This document shows, one piece after another, positions 44,204-53,348 of a stretch of 64,000 bases of DNA (position 1 is its first letter; every line of letters starts with the position of its first letter). Source of the stretch: Rahnella woolbedingensis (GTDB lineage: Bacteria; Pseudomonadota; Gammaproteobacteria; Enterobacterales; Enterobacteriaceae); assembly GCF_003602095.1 (NCBI RefSeq), contig NZ_RAHH01000024.1, positions 27,007-91,006 of the forward strand, given 5' to 3'. A program made the translations under genes and the position numbers. The notes beneath the pieces are model-generated. The model was given only the letters and a program-made list of their open reading frames with translations, ran no database searches and was not told the origin of the DNA.

Positions 44204-44239
44204 AAAGGCTCGTTGTTCTGCGGAATAACGGGCCTTTTT
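44204..44239 (+). terminator. Intrinsic terminator of aspA
   Basis: A 14-base stem (44204-44217 with 44224-44237, including G-T pairs), a CTGCGG loop and a TTTTT tail. Read-through to dcuA may still occur. Confidence 0.8.
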
Positions 44240-44317
44240 ACTTTTTGCGGCACAACAATTACATAACAATTAATTATCAATTCCTTATTAATTATCAATC
44301 CCTTAAGGAGCAGCAGG

Positions 44318-44341
44318 ATGATGGACGGACAACCATGCTAA
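44318..44341 (+). CDS. Possible seven-codon leader ORF (MMDGQPC) overlapping the dcuA start
   Basis: AAGGAG (44305-44310) lies 7 bases before ATG 44318, which opens MMDGQPC and stops at TAA 44339-44341, seven bases into dcuA in a different frame. The dcuA ATG (44335) has no good ribosome site of its own. This arrangement would couple dcuA translation to the short ORF. Not proven to be translated. Confidence 0.4.
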   Translation: MMDGQPC

Positions 44342-45636
44342 TCATCGAACTTATTATTGTACTGGCAGCGATTTTCCTCGGTGCGCGTCTGGGCGGGATC
44401 GGCATTGGTTTTGCCGGAGGTCTGGGCGTACTGGCGCTGGCGCTGGTCGGCGTCAAACCAGGTACCATTCCCTTTGATGTTATCTCCATCATCATGGCGG
44501 TGATCGCGGCGATTTCGACCATGCAGGTGGCAGGCGGGATGGATTATCTGGTACAGCAAACCGAAAAACTGCTGCGCCGCAATCCAAAGCACATCACTAT
44601 TCTCGCCCCTGTCGTCACCTATTTCCTGACGATTATGGCCGGCACCGGCAACATCTCACTTTCCGCTCTGCCCGTTATTTCAGAAGTAGCGAAAGAGCAG
44701 GGAATCAAACCCTGCCGTCCGCTTTCAACGGCCGTGGTCGCAGCGCAGATTGCAATCACCGCGTCTCCCATTTCTGCCGCCGTCGTTTATATGGCGTCAA
44801 CGATGGAAAACCACGGAGTCAGTTATCTGCATCTGCTGATGGTTATGATCCCCTCGACGCTGGCGGCGGTTATCGTGATGTCGCTGATTGTCAGCTGGTG
44901 TTTTGACTCCAAGCTTTCCAACGATCCGGTTTACCTGAAGCGTTATGAAGAAGGACTGATTGAACTGCGTGGCGATAAGGTCATGGAAATCAAACCCGGC
45001 GCAAAATTCTCGGTATTACTGTTCCTGCTCGGCGTTCTGGGCGTGGTCGGATACGCAGTGGTAAACAGCCCGAGCCTGGGCTGGGTCGCACAACCGGTGA
45101 TGACGACCAACAGCGCCATTCTGATTATCATGCTCAGCGTCGCCACGCTTATCACGTTATTATGCCGCATTGATACTGACGCTATTCTGACCTCCAGCAC
45201 GTTCAAATCAGGCATGAGCGCCTGTATTTGTATCCTCGGCGTGGCCTGGCTGGGTGACACGTTTGTGCAAGCCAATCTCGGCTGGATCAAAGAAACGGCA
45301 GGCTCCCTGATTCAGGCGCATCCGTGGCTGCTGGCGCTGATTTTCTTCTTCAGCTCTGCACTGTTGTATTCGCAGGCGGCGACCACCAAAGCGCTGTTGC
45401 CGATGGCGCTGGCGCTGAGCGTGTCGCCACTGACCGCAGTGGGCTCTTTTGCCGCTGTATCCGGTTTATTCATTCTGCCGACGTATCCGACGCTGGTTGC
45501 TGCCGTGCAGATGGATGACACCGGCACCACGCGCATCGGACGGTTCGTCTTCAACCATCCATTCTTTATCCCGGGCACCATGGGTGTATTCCTGTCGGTA
45601 CTTTTCGGATTTGGTCTGGGTAGTATTATTCTCTGA
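44335..45636 (+). CDS. dcuA: DcuA, C4-dicarboxylate transporter
   Basis: 433 residues, 10 or more membrane helices, close to E. coli DcuA ([45 protein letters not shown] end). It exchanges aspartate, fumarate or malate for succinate. The start at 44335 is set by homology. In E. coli cutA follows; here it is missing. Confidence 0.95.
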   Translation: MLIIELIIVLAAIFLGARLGGIGIGFAGGLGVLALALVGVKPGTIPFDVISIIMAVIAAISTMQVAGGMDYLVQQTEKLLRRNPKHITILAPVVTYFLTIMAGTGNISLSALPVISEVAKEQGIKPCRPLSTAVVAAQIAITASPISAAVVYMASTMENHGVSYLHLLMVMIPSTLAAVIVMSLIVSWCFDSKLSNDPVYLKRYEEGLIELRGDKVMEIKPGAKFSVLLFLLGVLGVVGYAVVNSPSLGWVAQPVMTTNSAILIIMLSVATLITLLCRIDTDAILTSSTFKSGMSACICILGVAWLGDTFVQANLGWIKETAGSLIQAHPWLLALIFFFSSALLYSQAATTKALLPMALALSVSPLTAVGSFAAVSGLFILPTYPTLVAAVQMDDTGTTRIGRFVFNHPFFIPGTMGVFLSVLFGFGLGSIIL

Positions 45637-45645
45637 CAGTTTTTC

Positions 45646-45663
45646 CGGGGGCTCCGGCCCCCG
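45646..45663 (+). terminator. Probable terminator of dcuA
   Basis: CGGGGGC / GCCCCCG, GC-rich 7-bp stem with a 4-base loop, 10 bases after the dcuA stop, followed by TTATT. Confidence 0.6.
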
Positions 45664-45841
45664 TTATTGCGGCATTTTCCTTTCGCCAGACAACGTTCAG
45701 CACCCACGGGGCTTTCTGCTCGCCGATTGTGCGGGGTATACTCACATTTCATTAACGCGCTGCGGCATGAAGCCGTCCGCATCTTCTGTCGAATCACTCA
45801 GTGGCCGAACTCCCGCCGCGACAAAGAGAATTTTACTTCGC

Positions 45842-47572
45842 ATGGATCACCGCATTCTTCGAATTTTCTTCCTGCTTTGCAGCCTGTGTCTTTTGCCGTT
45901 TCAGGCGAATGCCTCATTATTTGGAAAACCGGCTGCACCTCAGTTTGTGCCTGTCGATCAGGCTTTCAGTTTTGATTTCCAGCAGAAAGGTCATGACCTC
46001 AAACTCAGCTGGCAAATCCGCGACGGCTATTATCTCTACCGCAGTAAAATTGAACTGGAACCGAAGAATGCACAGCTCGCCGCATTCCTTTTGCCAAAGG
46101 GACGCGATCATCACGACGAATTTTTCGGTGACAGCGAAGTTTATGAAAATGCGCTAAATGTTGTGGTTCCGATACGTCAGGCCAGCCCTGATGCGACCGT
46201 CCGTGTCACTTATCAGGGATGCGCCGCCGCAGGGTTCTGCTATCCACCGGAAACCCGCGAAGTGCCGCTGAGTGCCGTGACGGAACCGGATCGCGCCAGC
46301 ACGCCAGCGACGGATGCCGCACCGGTTATCGCGACGCCTGAAACACAATCCGCGCCACTGCCTTTCTCTCCGCTATGGGCTTTGCTAATTGGCATCGGCA
46401 TTGCCTTTACCCCTTGCGTACTGCCGATGTACCCGCTGATTTCCGGTATCATTCTCGGGCGCCAGCGCCCTCACCGCATGAAGCGTATTTTCCTGTTGTC
46501 GCTGGTTTACGTGCAGGGCATGGCGCTGACTTACACGCTGCTCGGCATGGTCGTCGCGGCTGCCGGCCTGCAATTCCAGGCGGCACTGCAAAGCCCGTGG
46601 GTGTTGATTGTGCTTTCGGTTCTGTTCGTTCTGCTGGCACTGTCGATGTTCGGCACATTCAGCCTGCAATTGCCCTCTTCGGTGCAGACCCGCCTGGCCT
46701 TGTGGAGTAATGAACAAAAAGGCGGTTCGCTGCCCGGCGTCTTCATTATGGGCGCACTGGCGGGACTGATTTGCTCGCCCTGCACCACCGCGCCACTTAG
46801 CGCGATTTTGCTGTACATCGCCCAGAGCGGGGATCTGCTGGCAGGTGCCGGAACGCTGTATCTGTACGCCTTAGGAATGGGCATTCCGCTGATTATCGTC
46901 ACGATGTTTGGCAACAAACTGCTGCCGCGCAGCGGGCCGTGGATGCAGTATGTGAAGGAAGGTTTTGGCTTTGTGATACTGGCGCTGCCGGTTTTCCTGC
47001 TGGAACGTGTGATTGGCGATACCTGGGGGCTGCGTTTGTGGAGTCTGCTCGGCGTGGCCTTCTTCGGCTGGGCGCTGGTACTGAGCCTGAAAAGCCAGCG
47101 CGGTGTGGTGCGGGTGCTGCAGTTAGTCTTCCTTGCGGCAGCGCTGATAGTCAGCCGTCCGCTTCAGGACTGGGCGTTTGCGCCAGCCGGTGACATCACC
47201 GCAACACAGCACGCGCTGACTTTCCAGAAAATCCATAATGTCGGTGAACTGAACGCCGCCCTGCAAGGCGCGCAAGGCAAACGCGTCATGCTGGATTTGT
47301 ATGCTGACTGGTGCGTGGCGTGTAAAGAGTTCGAAAAATATACCTTCTCCGCGCCAGAAGTGCAGAATGAACTGGCAAACACCTTGCTTCTGCAGGCTGA
47401 TGTCACCCAAAACTCGCCGGAGCAAAAAGCGTTATTAGAACGTCTGAATGTGCTGGGCCTGCCGACGATTTTGTTTTTCGGCCCCGATGGACGTGAGTTA
47501 CCACAGTCGCGTGTGACCGGGTTTATGAATGCGTCGGAGTTCAGCGCGCATTTGCAGAAAACCCGCCCTTAA
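45842..47572 (+). CDS. dsbD: Thiol:disulfide interchange protein DsbD
   Basis: 576 residues: signal peptide (about 1-25), the periplasmic N domain with [14 protein letters not shown] (redox pair), eight membrane helices with the transmembrane Cys in FTPCVLP and [10 protein letters not shown], and a C-terminal thioredoxin domain with [12 protein letters not shown]. It passes electrons from cytoplasmic thioredoxin to DsbC, DsbG and CcmG. The start at 45842 gives a proper signal peptide; the frame stays open to 45449 through dcuA, which is irrelevant. The ribosome site (AAAGAG, 13 bases away) is poor. Confidence 0.94.
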   Translation: MDHRILRIFFLLCSLCLLPFQANASLFGKPAAPQFVPVDQAFSFDFQQKGHDLKLSWQIRDGYYLYRSKIELEPKNAQLAAFLLPKGRDHHDEFFGDSEVYENALNVVVPIRQASPDATVRVTYQGCAAAGFCYPPETREVPLSAVTEPDRASTPATDAAPVIATPETQSAPLPFSPLWALLIGIGIAFTPCVLPMYPLISGIILGRQRPHRMKRIFLLSLVYVQGMALTYTLLGMVVAAAGLQFQAALQSPWVLIVLSVLFVLLALSMFGTFSLQLPSSVQTRLALWSNEQKGGSLPGVFIMGALAGLICSPCTTAPLSAILLYIAQSGDLLAGAGTLYLYALGMGIPLIIVTMFGNKLLPRSGPWMQYVKEGFGFVILALPVFLLERVIGDTWGLRLWSLLGVAFFGWALVLSLKSQRGVVRVLQLVFLAAALIVSRPLQDWAFAPAGDITATQHALTFQKIHNVGELNAALQGAQGKRVMLDLYADWCVACKEFEKYTFSAPEVQNELANTLLLQADVTQNSPEQKALLERLNVLGLPTILFFGPDGRELPQSRVTGFMNASEFSAHLQKTRP

Positions 47573-47615
47573 ACGACACTACCTTTTGAAGTACGCGAAT
47601 TGTGAGGAGGCAAAC

Positions 47616-48191
47616 GTGCTACGTGAACAAGTTCTCGATAAAACCCTTAATTTCCTGGAACAACGTGGCCTTGCAACATTGTCACTGGAAACTGTCGCCG
47701 AACGGGTGGATGTTCCACTCAATGAATTACGCCGTTTCTGGCCGGATGCCGAAGCTCTGCTTTATGACAGCCTGCGTTATCATGGCGAACAGATTGATAT
47801 CTGGCGCCGCCAGCTGATGCTCGATGAATCCCTTTCTGCGCCGCAGAAATTGCTGGCACGGTACAAAGTGCTGGATGAGCAGGTGCGCCAGCAACGCTAT
47901 CCGGGTTGTCTGTTTATCGCCGCCTGCACGTTTTTCCCTGACAGCGATATGCCAATTCATCAGCTGGCTCAACAGCAGAAGCTGGCGTCCTACGACTACA
48001 CGCTGTCACTCTTGCAGGAAATGGGGTCGGACGACGCGGAAATGGTCGCCCAGCAAATGGAACTGATCCTGGAGGGCTGTCTGAGCAGGTTGCTGGTTAA
48101 GCGCCAGCTGAACGATGTGGAAGTCGCCCGCAGGCTGGCAGAAGACGTTCTGAACGTCGCCCGTTGCCGCGAACATGGCGCGCTTTCCTGA
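47616..48191 (+). CDS. TetR-family regulator (YjdC/DctR type)
   Basis: 191 residues, the same length as E. coli YjdC. N-terminal TetR HTH ([23 protein letters not shown]) and a conserved ligand domain with [16 protein letters not shown]. The GTG start at 47616 follows GAGGAGG. Located downstream of dsbD (43-bp gap) and upstream of tRNA-Phe, as in E. coli. Targets and ligand unknown. Confidence 0.9.
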   Translation: MLREQVLDKTLNFLEQRGLATLSLETVAERVDVPLNELRRFWPDAEALLYDSLRYHGEQIDIWRRQLMLDESLSAPQKLLARYKVLDEQVRQQRYPGCLFIAACTFFPDSDMPIHQLAQQQKLASYDYTLSLLQEMGSDDAEMVAQQMELILEGCLSRLLVKRQLNDVEVARRLAEDVLNVARCREHGALS

Positions 48192-48281
48192 CTCCTTCGG
48201 TATTCAGACCAACGAAGCCATCGTTTTTGAATGAAAAGACAGCAAACGAACGCCTTTTATGTGTTTTAGATGACAAAGCCG

Positions 48282-48310
48282 TTGACGGCACAGGCCCAAT
48301 ACGGTTTAAT
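48282..48310 (+). promoter_or_regulatory. Promoter of tRNA-Phe
   Basis: -35 TTGACG (48282-48287), exactly 17-base spacer, -10 TTTAAT (48305-48310), then the GC-rich discriminator GCGCCCCG just before the tRNA 5' end. Confidence 0.85.
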
Positions 48311-48320
48311 GCGCCCCGTT

Positions 48321-48396
48321 GCCCGGATAGCTCAGTCGGTAGAGCAAGGGATTGAAAATCCCTGTGTCCTTGGTTCGATTCCGAGTCCGGGCACCA
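48321..48396 (+). tRNA. pheU: tRNA-Phe (GAA)
   Basis: 76-nt cloverleaf GCCCGGATAGCTCAGTC..., anticodon loop TTGAAAA (anticodon GAA) and encoded CCA, nearly identical to E. coli tRNA-Phe. In E. coli pheU adjoins yjdC. pheU/pheV are frequent island integration sites; lineage-specific genes follow here, but no integrase or flanking copy of the tRNA 3' end was seen. Confidence 0.98.
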
Positions 48397-48405
48397 TATT
48401 TAAAG

Positions 48406-48430
48406 AAACCAGCCTAACGGCTGGTTTTTT
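48406..48430 (+). terminator. Intrinsic terminator of tRNA-Phe
   Basis: AAACCAGCC / GGCTGGTTT, TAAC loop, followed by TTT. Confidence 0.88.
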
Positions 48431-48628
48431 GCTTTCTGCTTTTCGAAAAACTTCGAACTCTCTTCTTTCGTGACTCACTTCTCATCGCCTCATTCATTTG
48501 CACAAAATTCCCGTTTAATCCTGCTTAAAAGTTAGGCCAACGTCCGTTAACGGCCGTGTTCCCGCGTTTTAGACTGATTACTTAGGCTGATAAGTTTCCT
48601 CAAAGCTCTAAATAAACAGGAACGTCTC

Positions 48629-49789
48629 ATGAAAATAACCCAGATTGAGGTATTGCGCGTTGCCATTCCATTCAGCAGCGGCAGAGATAAAACGCCAGAG
48701 ACACAGACCGATGCGTATAATGCGGCATCCCCCGAACTCACCAGAATGGAAACGCTGCTGATAAAAATCAGCACGGACACTGGCCTGCATGGCTGGGGCG
48801 AAGGTTTCGGTCATCTTTGTAATCCGATGACCGAAGCTGCACTCAACGGGCTGGTCGGGCGATTTTTCCTCGGGCAAACCTGCCCGCAAAGCCCTGAGGA
48901 AATTGCCGTACTGATGCAGCAGGCCGAGATTAATTTCCACGTTTTTGGACGAACCGGCCCCGTGTTGTTTGCGCTTTCTGCCGTCGACATTGCGCTGTGG
49001 GATTTGCTGGCAAAAGCCCGGAACCAGCCACTTTGGCAGCTGCTCGGCGCAAAACGTCAGAAAATTGGCGTTTATGCCAGTCTGGTCAGTTATGGCAATC
49101 ATCCTGAGCGCGTGGCGAAAAAAGTGCTGAGCACCTATCAGGCGGGATTTCGCGCCATTAAATTGCATGAGACTGCTTATCCGGCCATTGCTGCCGCAAG
49201 GGAAGTTCTGCCCGCCGATGCCGAACTGATGCTCGATGTAAACTGTCCGTGGAACGTGGAAGAAGCCGCTGAACAGGCGCAGGCTTTACGTTCCCTGAAT
49301 CTTGGATGGCTGGAAGAACCCGTCTGGCCACCGGATGATTTAGCCGGACTTGCAGAAGTCCGCAAACAAGGGACGCGCATTGCCGCTGGCGAAAATGCCG
49401 CTGGCGTTCAGGGATTCGTGGAACATTTCGAGCACGGGTCAATTGACGTCGCGCAGCCGAGCGTCAGTAAAGTCGGTGGGATAACTGCCATGCTGAAAGT
49501 GTTTGCGCTGGCTAAGCAGTATCATATCCGCGTTGTCCCACACTGCTTTTATTACGGTGCCGGCCTTATGGCTACTGCCCAACTGGTCGCCACGCTCGAC
49601 GACAGCGTGAGCCTGGAAGTGCCTTACATACAATGGCAGGAAACGCTTTATCCGCAACTGGACTTCGCACCGCAGATGACGTTGCCGGACACGCCAGGGA
49701 CAGGTTTTGAGCCATCGCCCTCTGTGATGAAGAAGTACCTGATCAGTTCGCAAACACTTTCCCTGAACGCGGAGGCGGCCCATGCGTAA
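48629..49789 (+). CDS. Mandelate-racemase-subgroup enolase superfamily enzyme (probable sugar-acid dehydratase or cycloisomerase)
   Basis: 386 residues: capping domain and TIM barrel. Catalytic positions by count: K178-x-H180 (AIKLHE), metal ligands D203 (MLDVN), E229 (WLEEP) and E255 (AAGEN), and the D273-H305 dyad (SIDVAQP and VVPHCF). The Asp-His dyad places it in the mandelate racemase subgroup, whose members dehydrate acid sugars or open lactones. The KxH, where KxK is common, narrows the family. It overlaps the MFS transporter gene by 8 bases, so the pair forms a catabolic unit. Substrate unknown. Confidence 0.82.
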   Translation: MKITQIEVLRVAIPFSSGRDKTPETQTDAYNAASPELTRMETLLIKISTDTGLHGWGEGFGHLCNPMTEAALNGLVGRFFLGQTCPQSPEEIAVLMQQAEINFHVFGRTGPVLFALSAVDIALWDLLAKARNQPLWQLLGAKRQKIGVYASLVSYGNHPERVAKKVLSTYQAGFRAIKLHETAYPAIAAAREVLPADAELMLDVNCPWNVEEAAEQAQALRSLNLGWLEEPVWPPDDLAGLAEVRKQGTRIAAGENAAGVQGFVEHFEHGSIDVAQPSVSKVGGITAMLKVFALAKQYHIRVVPHCFYYGAGLMATAQLVATLDDSVSLEVPYIQWQETLYPQLDFAPQMTLPDTPGTGFEPSPSVMKKYLISSQTLSLNAEAAHA

Positions 49790-51098
49790 ATCTAACTATC
49801 GTGTGGTGATTGCCCTGCTGCTGTTCTTTGCCGGGATGCTCAATTATCTCGACCGTGCGGCATTGTCGGTGATGGCGCCGCTAATCAAAGGCGATCTGCA
49901 TATCAATGACGCCCAGATGGGTATTTTGTTTAGCGCCTTCTTTATCGGCTACTGCCTGTTCTGCTTTATCGGCGGTTGGAGTGCAGACAAATTTGGCCCG
50001 CGCAAAGTGTTCGGCTTCGCGGCCGCATTCTGGTCAGTGTTCTGCGGCGCGACCGCGCTGGTGACAGGTTTCGCGCATTTACTGGTCGTGCGTGTGATGT
50101 TCGGTATCGGCGAAGGCCCTATGGGCACCACCACCAACAAATCAATTTCCAACTGGTTCCCGCGCAAGGAAGTAGGCCGTGCGGTCGGGTTTACCAATGC
50201 CGGTCAGCCGCTGGGCGCCGCCATTGCCGCGCCGATTGTCGGGCTAGTCGGATTGCGCTTTGGCTGGCGCATTGCTTTCGTGGTCATTGCCGCGCTGGGC
50301 TTCGTGTGGCTGGCTGCGTGGATGATATTTTTCCGAGATAAACCTGAACAACATCCACGGGTTTCAGAAGAAGAGAAACAGCTGATTGCCAGTGACCGTC
50401 CGGCGACACCGGTAACTCACGACAATAAAGAAAAAGATGCACACAGCTTGTGGTACTACGTCTTTTCCAGACCTGTTCTGGGCGTTGCTGCGGCCTTTTT
50501 CTGCTTCAACTACATTCAGTACTTTTTCCTGTCATGGCTGCCAAGTTATCTTACCGATTTCCAGCATCTCGACATTAAGAGTATGAGCATTATCGGCATT
50601 CTGCCGTGGCTGGGTGCAACCGCAGGGCTTATCGGCGGCGGGATCATTGCTGATACGTTGTACCGTCGTACCGGCAACTTCTTGTTTTCGCGCAAAGCAG
50701 TCATTTTCGCCGGTCTGATTATTGCTGCCGGTTGTGTACTAATGACAGCTTATACCCGCAATACCGCCGGTGCCGTGGCGCTGATTACGGTTGCCAGTAT
50801 TTTCGCTTACATGACGCCGCAGGCCTGCTGGTCATTGTTGCAGGATATTGTACCGGCTCACCGTATCGGTACCGCCGGAGGATTTGTGCATTTACTGGCA
50901 AATCTGGCCGGGATTTTATCCCCGAGTATCACCGGATTTTTAATCCAGTACGGCGGCGGCTATCAGCCCGCGTTCACTCTGTCTAGCGGACTGTCCATCG
51001 TCGGGGTAGTCGCGATGGCCATCCTGGTACGCCAGAACAAAGTGAATGAATTATTTGGCAAAAAAGTACCGCAGGAGGACGCCGCCACCGGTCATTAA
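49782..51098 (+). CDS. MFS transporter of the anion:cation symporter (sugar-acid) family
   Basis: 438 residues with 12 membrane helices. The N-terminal LLFFAGMLNYLDRAALSVMAP and the loop GGWSADKFGPRKVF are typical of the ExuT/GudP/DgoT group. It probably imports the sugar acid used by the overlapping enolase-superfamily enzyme. ATG after GGAGG inside the upstream gene. Substrate not determinable from sequence. Confidence 0.82.
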   Translation: MRKSNYRVVIALLLFFAGMLNYLDRAALSVMAPLIKGDLHINDAQMGILFSAFFIGYCLFCFIGGWSADKFGPRKVFGFAAAFWSVFCGATALVTGFAHLLVVRVMFGIGEGPMGTTTNKSISNWFPRKEVGRAVGFTNAGQPLGAAIAAPIVGLVGLRFGWRIAFVVIAALGFVWLAAWMIFFRDKPEQHPRVSEEEKQLIASDRPATPVTHDNKEKDAHSLWYYVFSRPVLGVAAAFFCFNYIQYFFLSWLPSYLTDFQHLDIKSMSIIGILPWLGATAGLIGGGIIADTLYRRTGNFLFSRKAVIFAGLIIAAGCVLMTAYTRNTAGAVALITVASIFAYMTPQACWSLLQDIVPAHRIGTAGGFVHLLANLAGILSPSITGFLIQYGGGYQPAFTLSSGLSIVGVVAMAILVRQNKVNELFGKKVPQEDAATGH

Positions 51099-51132
51099 CC
51101 CTCCTGTTTTATCCTGTAAGCCCCTGTTCAAC

Positions 51133-51157
51133 CTGCAATTGAATTGATACATTGCAG
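51133..51157 (+). promoter_or_regulatory. Dyad CTGCAAT-N11-ATTGCAG upstream of the MccF-like gene
   Basis: Exact 7-base inverted repeat with an 11-base spacer, in the T-N11-A form used by LysR-type regulators. It lies 33 bases before the start codon. No LysR gene is adjacent, so the factor is unknown. Confidence 0.35.
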
Positions 51158-51189
51158 ATTGAACATTGAGCAAATTTATAGGATATAAA

Positions 51190-52215
51190 ATGCCTTCGTC
51201 CACAACTCCCCTGCTAGCTTCTGCGTTGAAAACCGGAGATACCATTGGTTTTTTCTCGGCATCGTCACCCGTTACCGCAACGGCTCCTGAGCGTTTTTCT
51301 CGTGGAAAAAAATTCCTCGAGGAAAAGGGATTTGTATTGAAAGCAGGATCACTGACGGGGCATTCTGACCATTACCGTTCAGGTTCTGTTGCTGCCAGAG
51401 CGGAAGAATTCAATCAGCTGATCCGTGACCCGCAGGTGCGTTGTGTGATGTCGACAATCGGAGGCAATAACAGCAACTCCCTGCTGCCTTTTCTGGATTA
51501 CGATGCCCTGCGCGCCGACCCGAAAATCATCATCGGCTATTCCGATACCACGGCGCTTCTGGCCGGGATTTATGCACAGACCGGTCTCATTACTTTTTAC
51601 GGTCCGGCGCTGGCGGCCTCTTTCGGCGAGTTCCCTCCACTGGTTGATGAAACCTGGGGCTCTTTTACCGACATCCTGATGACCCGCCACAACGCGCCGT
51701 ACCGTTATTCTCTTCCCGCGCACTGGACTGACGAAAAACTCAACTGGAATGACGTCACCCCAGTCAGAGCCAAAAAACTGTATGCCAATACCTGCCGCTT
51801 TTTAGGGAAAGGGCGCATTGAAGGACGGGTCATTGGCGGGAATCTGAATACGATGTCGGGTATCTGGGGCAGCCCCTATATGCCGGAAATCCGTCAGGGC
51901 GATATTTTGTTTATCGAAGACAGCCTGTTGAATATCGCAACGGTTGAACGCTCATTTGCCATGCTGAAACTTAACGGGATTTTCGACAGGGTGAGCGCCA
52001 TTCTGCTCGGCAAACACGAACTGTTTGATAGCGCGGGTACGGGCAGACAGCCGGTGGACGTTCTGCTGGAAGTTCTGAACGGGCAGGAAATCCCTCTGGT
52101 CGATGGCTTCGACTGTTGCCATACCCATCCTATATTAACGCTCCCGCTGGGCACTGATATTGTTGTCGACTTTGATCGCCAGCATATCGACATCTCCGGC
52201 CAGTACCTGCGCTGA
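51190..52215 (+). CDS. MccF-like serine peptidase (S66 family; microcin C self-immunity type)
   Basis: 341 residues. The S66 triad falls at Ser118 (IGYSDTT), Glu243 (FIEDS) and His311 (CCHTHP), the positions known for E. coli MccF, and Trp186 (LNWNDV) matches the MccF tryptophan that stacks on the nucleobase. MccF cleaves the aminoacyl-sulfamoyl/phosphoramidate bond of processed microcin C and analogues. Related LD-carboxypeptidases differ in the substrate loop. The ATG at 51190 follows AGGATATAAA; an in-frame TTG at 51166 is less likely. It has its own 5' region with a dyad (51133-51157) and a terminator. Confidence 0.8.
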   Translation: MPSSTTPLLASALKTGDTIGFFSASSPVTATAPERFSRGKKFLEEKGFVLKAGSLTGHSDHYRSGSVAARAEEFNQLIRDPQVRCVMSTIGGNNSNSLLPFLDYDALRADPKIIIGYSDTTALLAGIYAQTGLITFYGPALAASFGEFPPLVDETWGSFTDILMTRHNAPYRYSLPAHWTDEKLNWNDVTPVRAKKLYANTCRFLGKGRIEGRVIGGNLNTMSGIWGSPYMPEIRQGDILFIEDSLLNIATVERSFAMLKLNGIFDRVSAILLGKHELFDSAGTGRQPVDVLLEVLNGQEIPLVDGFDCCHTHPILTLPLGTDIVVDFDRQHIDISGQYLR

Positions 52216-52223
52216 TCCTCCGC

Positions 52224-52257
52224 AAATCACGTACTACTAAAATTCCGTACGTGATTT
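52224..52257 (+). terminator. Terminator after the MccF-like gene
   Basis: Perfect 11-bp stem AAATCACGTAC / GTACGTGATTT with a 12-base loop. Confidence 0.6.
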
Positions 52258-52469
52258 ATTAACTTTTCCTGTTTCATACCCCGGCCATTTACATTTCCAT
52301 CCACTGCTCTGTAAACATTTACTACAGAAATCTGTTTTTAAAATAGAAGGGTTTATACTAACTGCCCTCTGTGAAGCAGTATATAAAGATAAAATACCCG
52401 TAAAGCAGCACCGTACTAATTAACTGATGCAGCGGAAATGACCGAATATTCTATACAGGGAGGAGTGGA

Positions 52470-53348
52470 ATGCCCATGGTTTATCTGATTGAAAATCAAA
52501 TAGTATTCAATCCGGAGGAAAACTCACTTTCATTACTGAGTGATGTCGAAAGTAAGATCGCCGTCTCGAATCCTGCACGGAGAATATTATTATTGTTAAT
52601 TGAGCAACAAGGCGTTGTCGTCCAGCGTGAAACATTCTTTAAAAAAGTATGGGATGACTACGGTCTGAATGCTAGCAATAACAACCTCAATCACTGCATC
52701 AGCAAATTACGTAAAGTTGTCTCCACACTGGGGTATCAGAATGAATTTATTGTCACTGTTCCTAAAGTGGGCTTTATCATCAGAAAGGAAATCATTATTA
52801 CGACCTGTGCCGATAGCATGGAGACTCAGGTAATAGTAGAAAATAGGGATGAAATAGCTAATCAGCCGGAGATTGTTCTGAAAGAAGATCCCCCTGATGA
52901 TGAAATAATAAATCATTCTGTGAACCCGCAGCAAAATTCGACGGAACCTGAACCACGGAAGCTAAGAAATCAGCATTATTCTATGATGAGCATGTTAGTG
53001 ACCACGGCACTGACAGTTTGGGCATTTTTCATTTTTTACAATGATATGAGTGATCCAAAAGCCGACTTAGAGATTGCCAGAATAGGATCCTGCGGTTTGT
53101 ATTCGACGGCACCTGTCTCACAGTCACATAAAAGTCATTTTATTCAGCTGGCGGAAGATTTTATTCAGAAGAACAATATTTCATGTAAACCAGGGCACAT
53201 CTTGATATTTCAAAGTGAGATTTACTTATCGCCAATAAACACCGGTTCAGTCCGGGAGTTTCTCGCGCAATGCAGCATCGATGATAATCATAAAGCTAAC
53301 GTTTGCATAAGCTTTTATATAAATGACAGGACCACGCATGATCAGTGA
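52470..53348 (+). CDS. MarT/ToxR-like membrane-bound winged-helix regulator
   Basis: 292 residues. N-terminal OmpR/ToxR winged helix (about 25-108, with NPARRILLLLIEQQGVVVQRE and NLNHCISKLRKV), a polar linker, one membrane helix (171-190) and a periplasmic domain of about 100 residues with four cysteines (208, 239, 268, 279). This is the layout of CadC, ToxR and Salmonella MarT. A FidL-like gene overlaps its end by 11 bases, as marT pairs with fidL in SPI-3. Start after GGGAGGAG. Strongly AT-rich compared with the core genes. A likely regulator of the nearby fimbrial operon, by inference. Confidence 0.8.
   Translation: MPMVYLIENQIVFNPEENSLSLLSDVESKIAVSNPARRILLLLIEQQGVVVQRETFFKKVWDDYGLNASNNNLNHCISKLRKVVSTLGYQNEFIVTVPKVGFIIRKEIIITTCADSMETQVIVENRDEIANQPEIVLKEDPPDDEIINHSVNPQQNSTEPEPRKLRNQHYSMMSMLVTTALTVWAFFIFYNDMSDPKADLEIARIGSCGLYSTAPVSQSHKSHFIQLAEDFIQKNNISCKPGHILIFQSEIYLSPINTGSVREFLAQCSIDDNHKANVCISFYINDRTTHDQ

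Noticed and set aside
45449..45841. Long N-terminal extension of the dsbD frame
   Set aside because: It lies inside dcuA and the intergenic gap; the conserved signal peptide starts at 45842.
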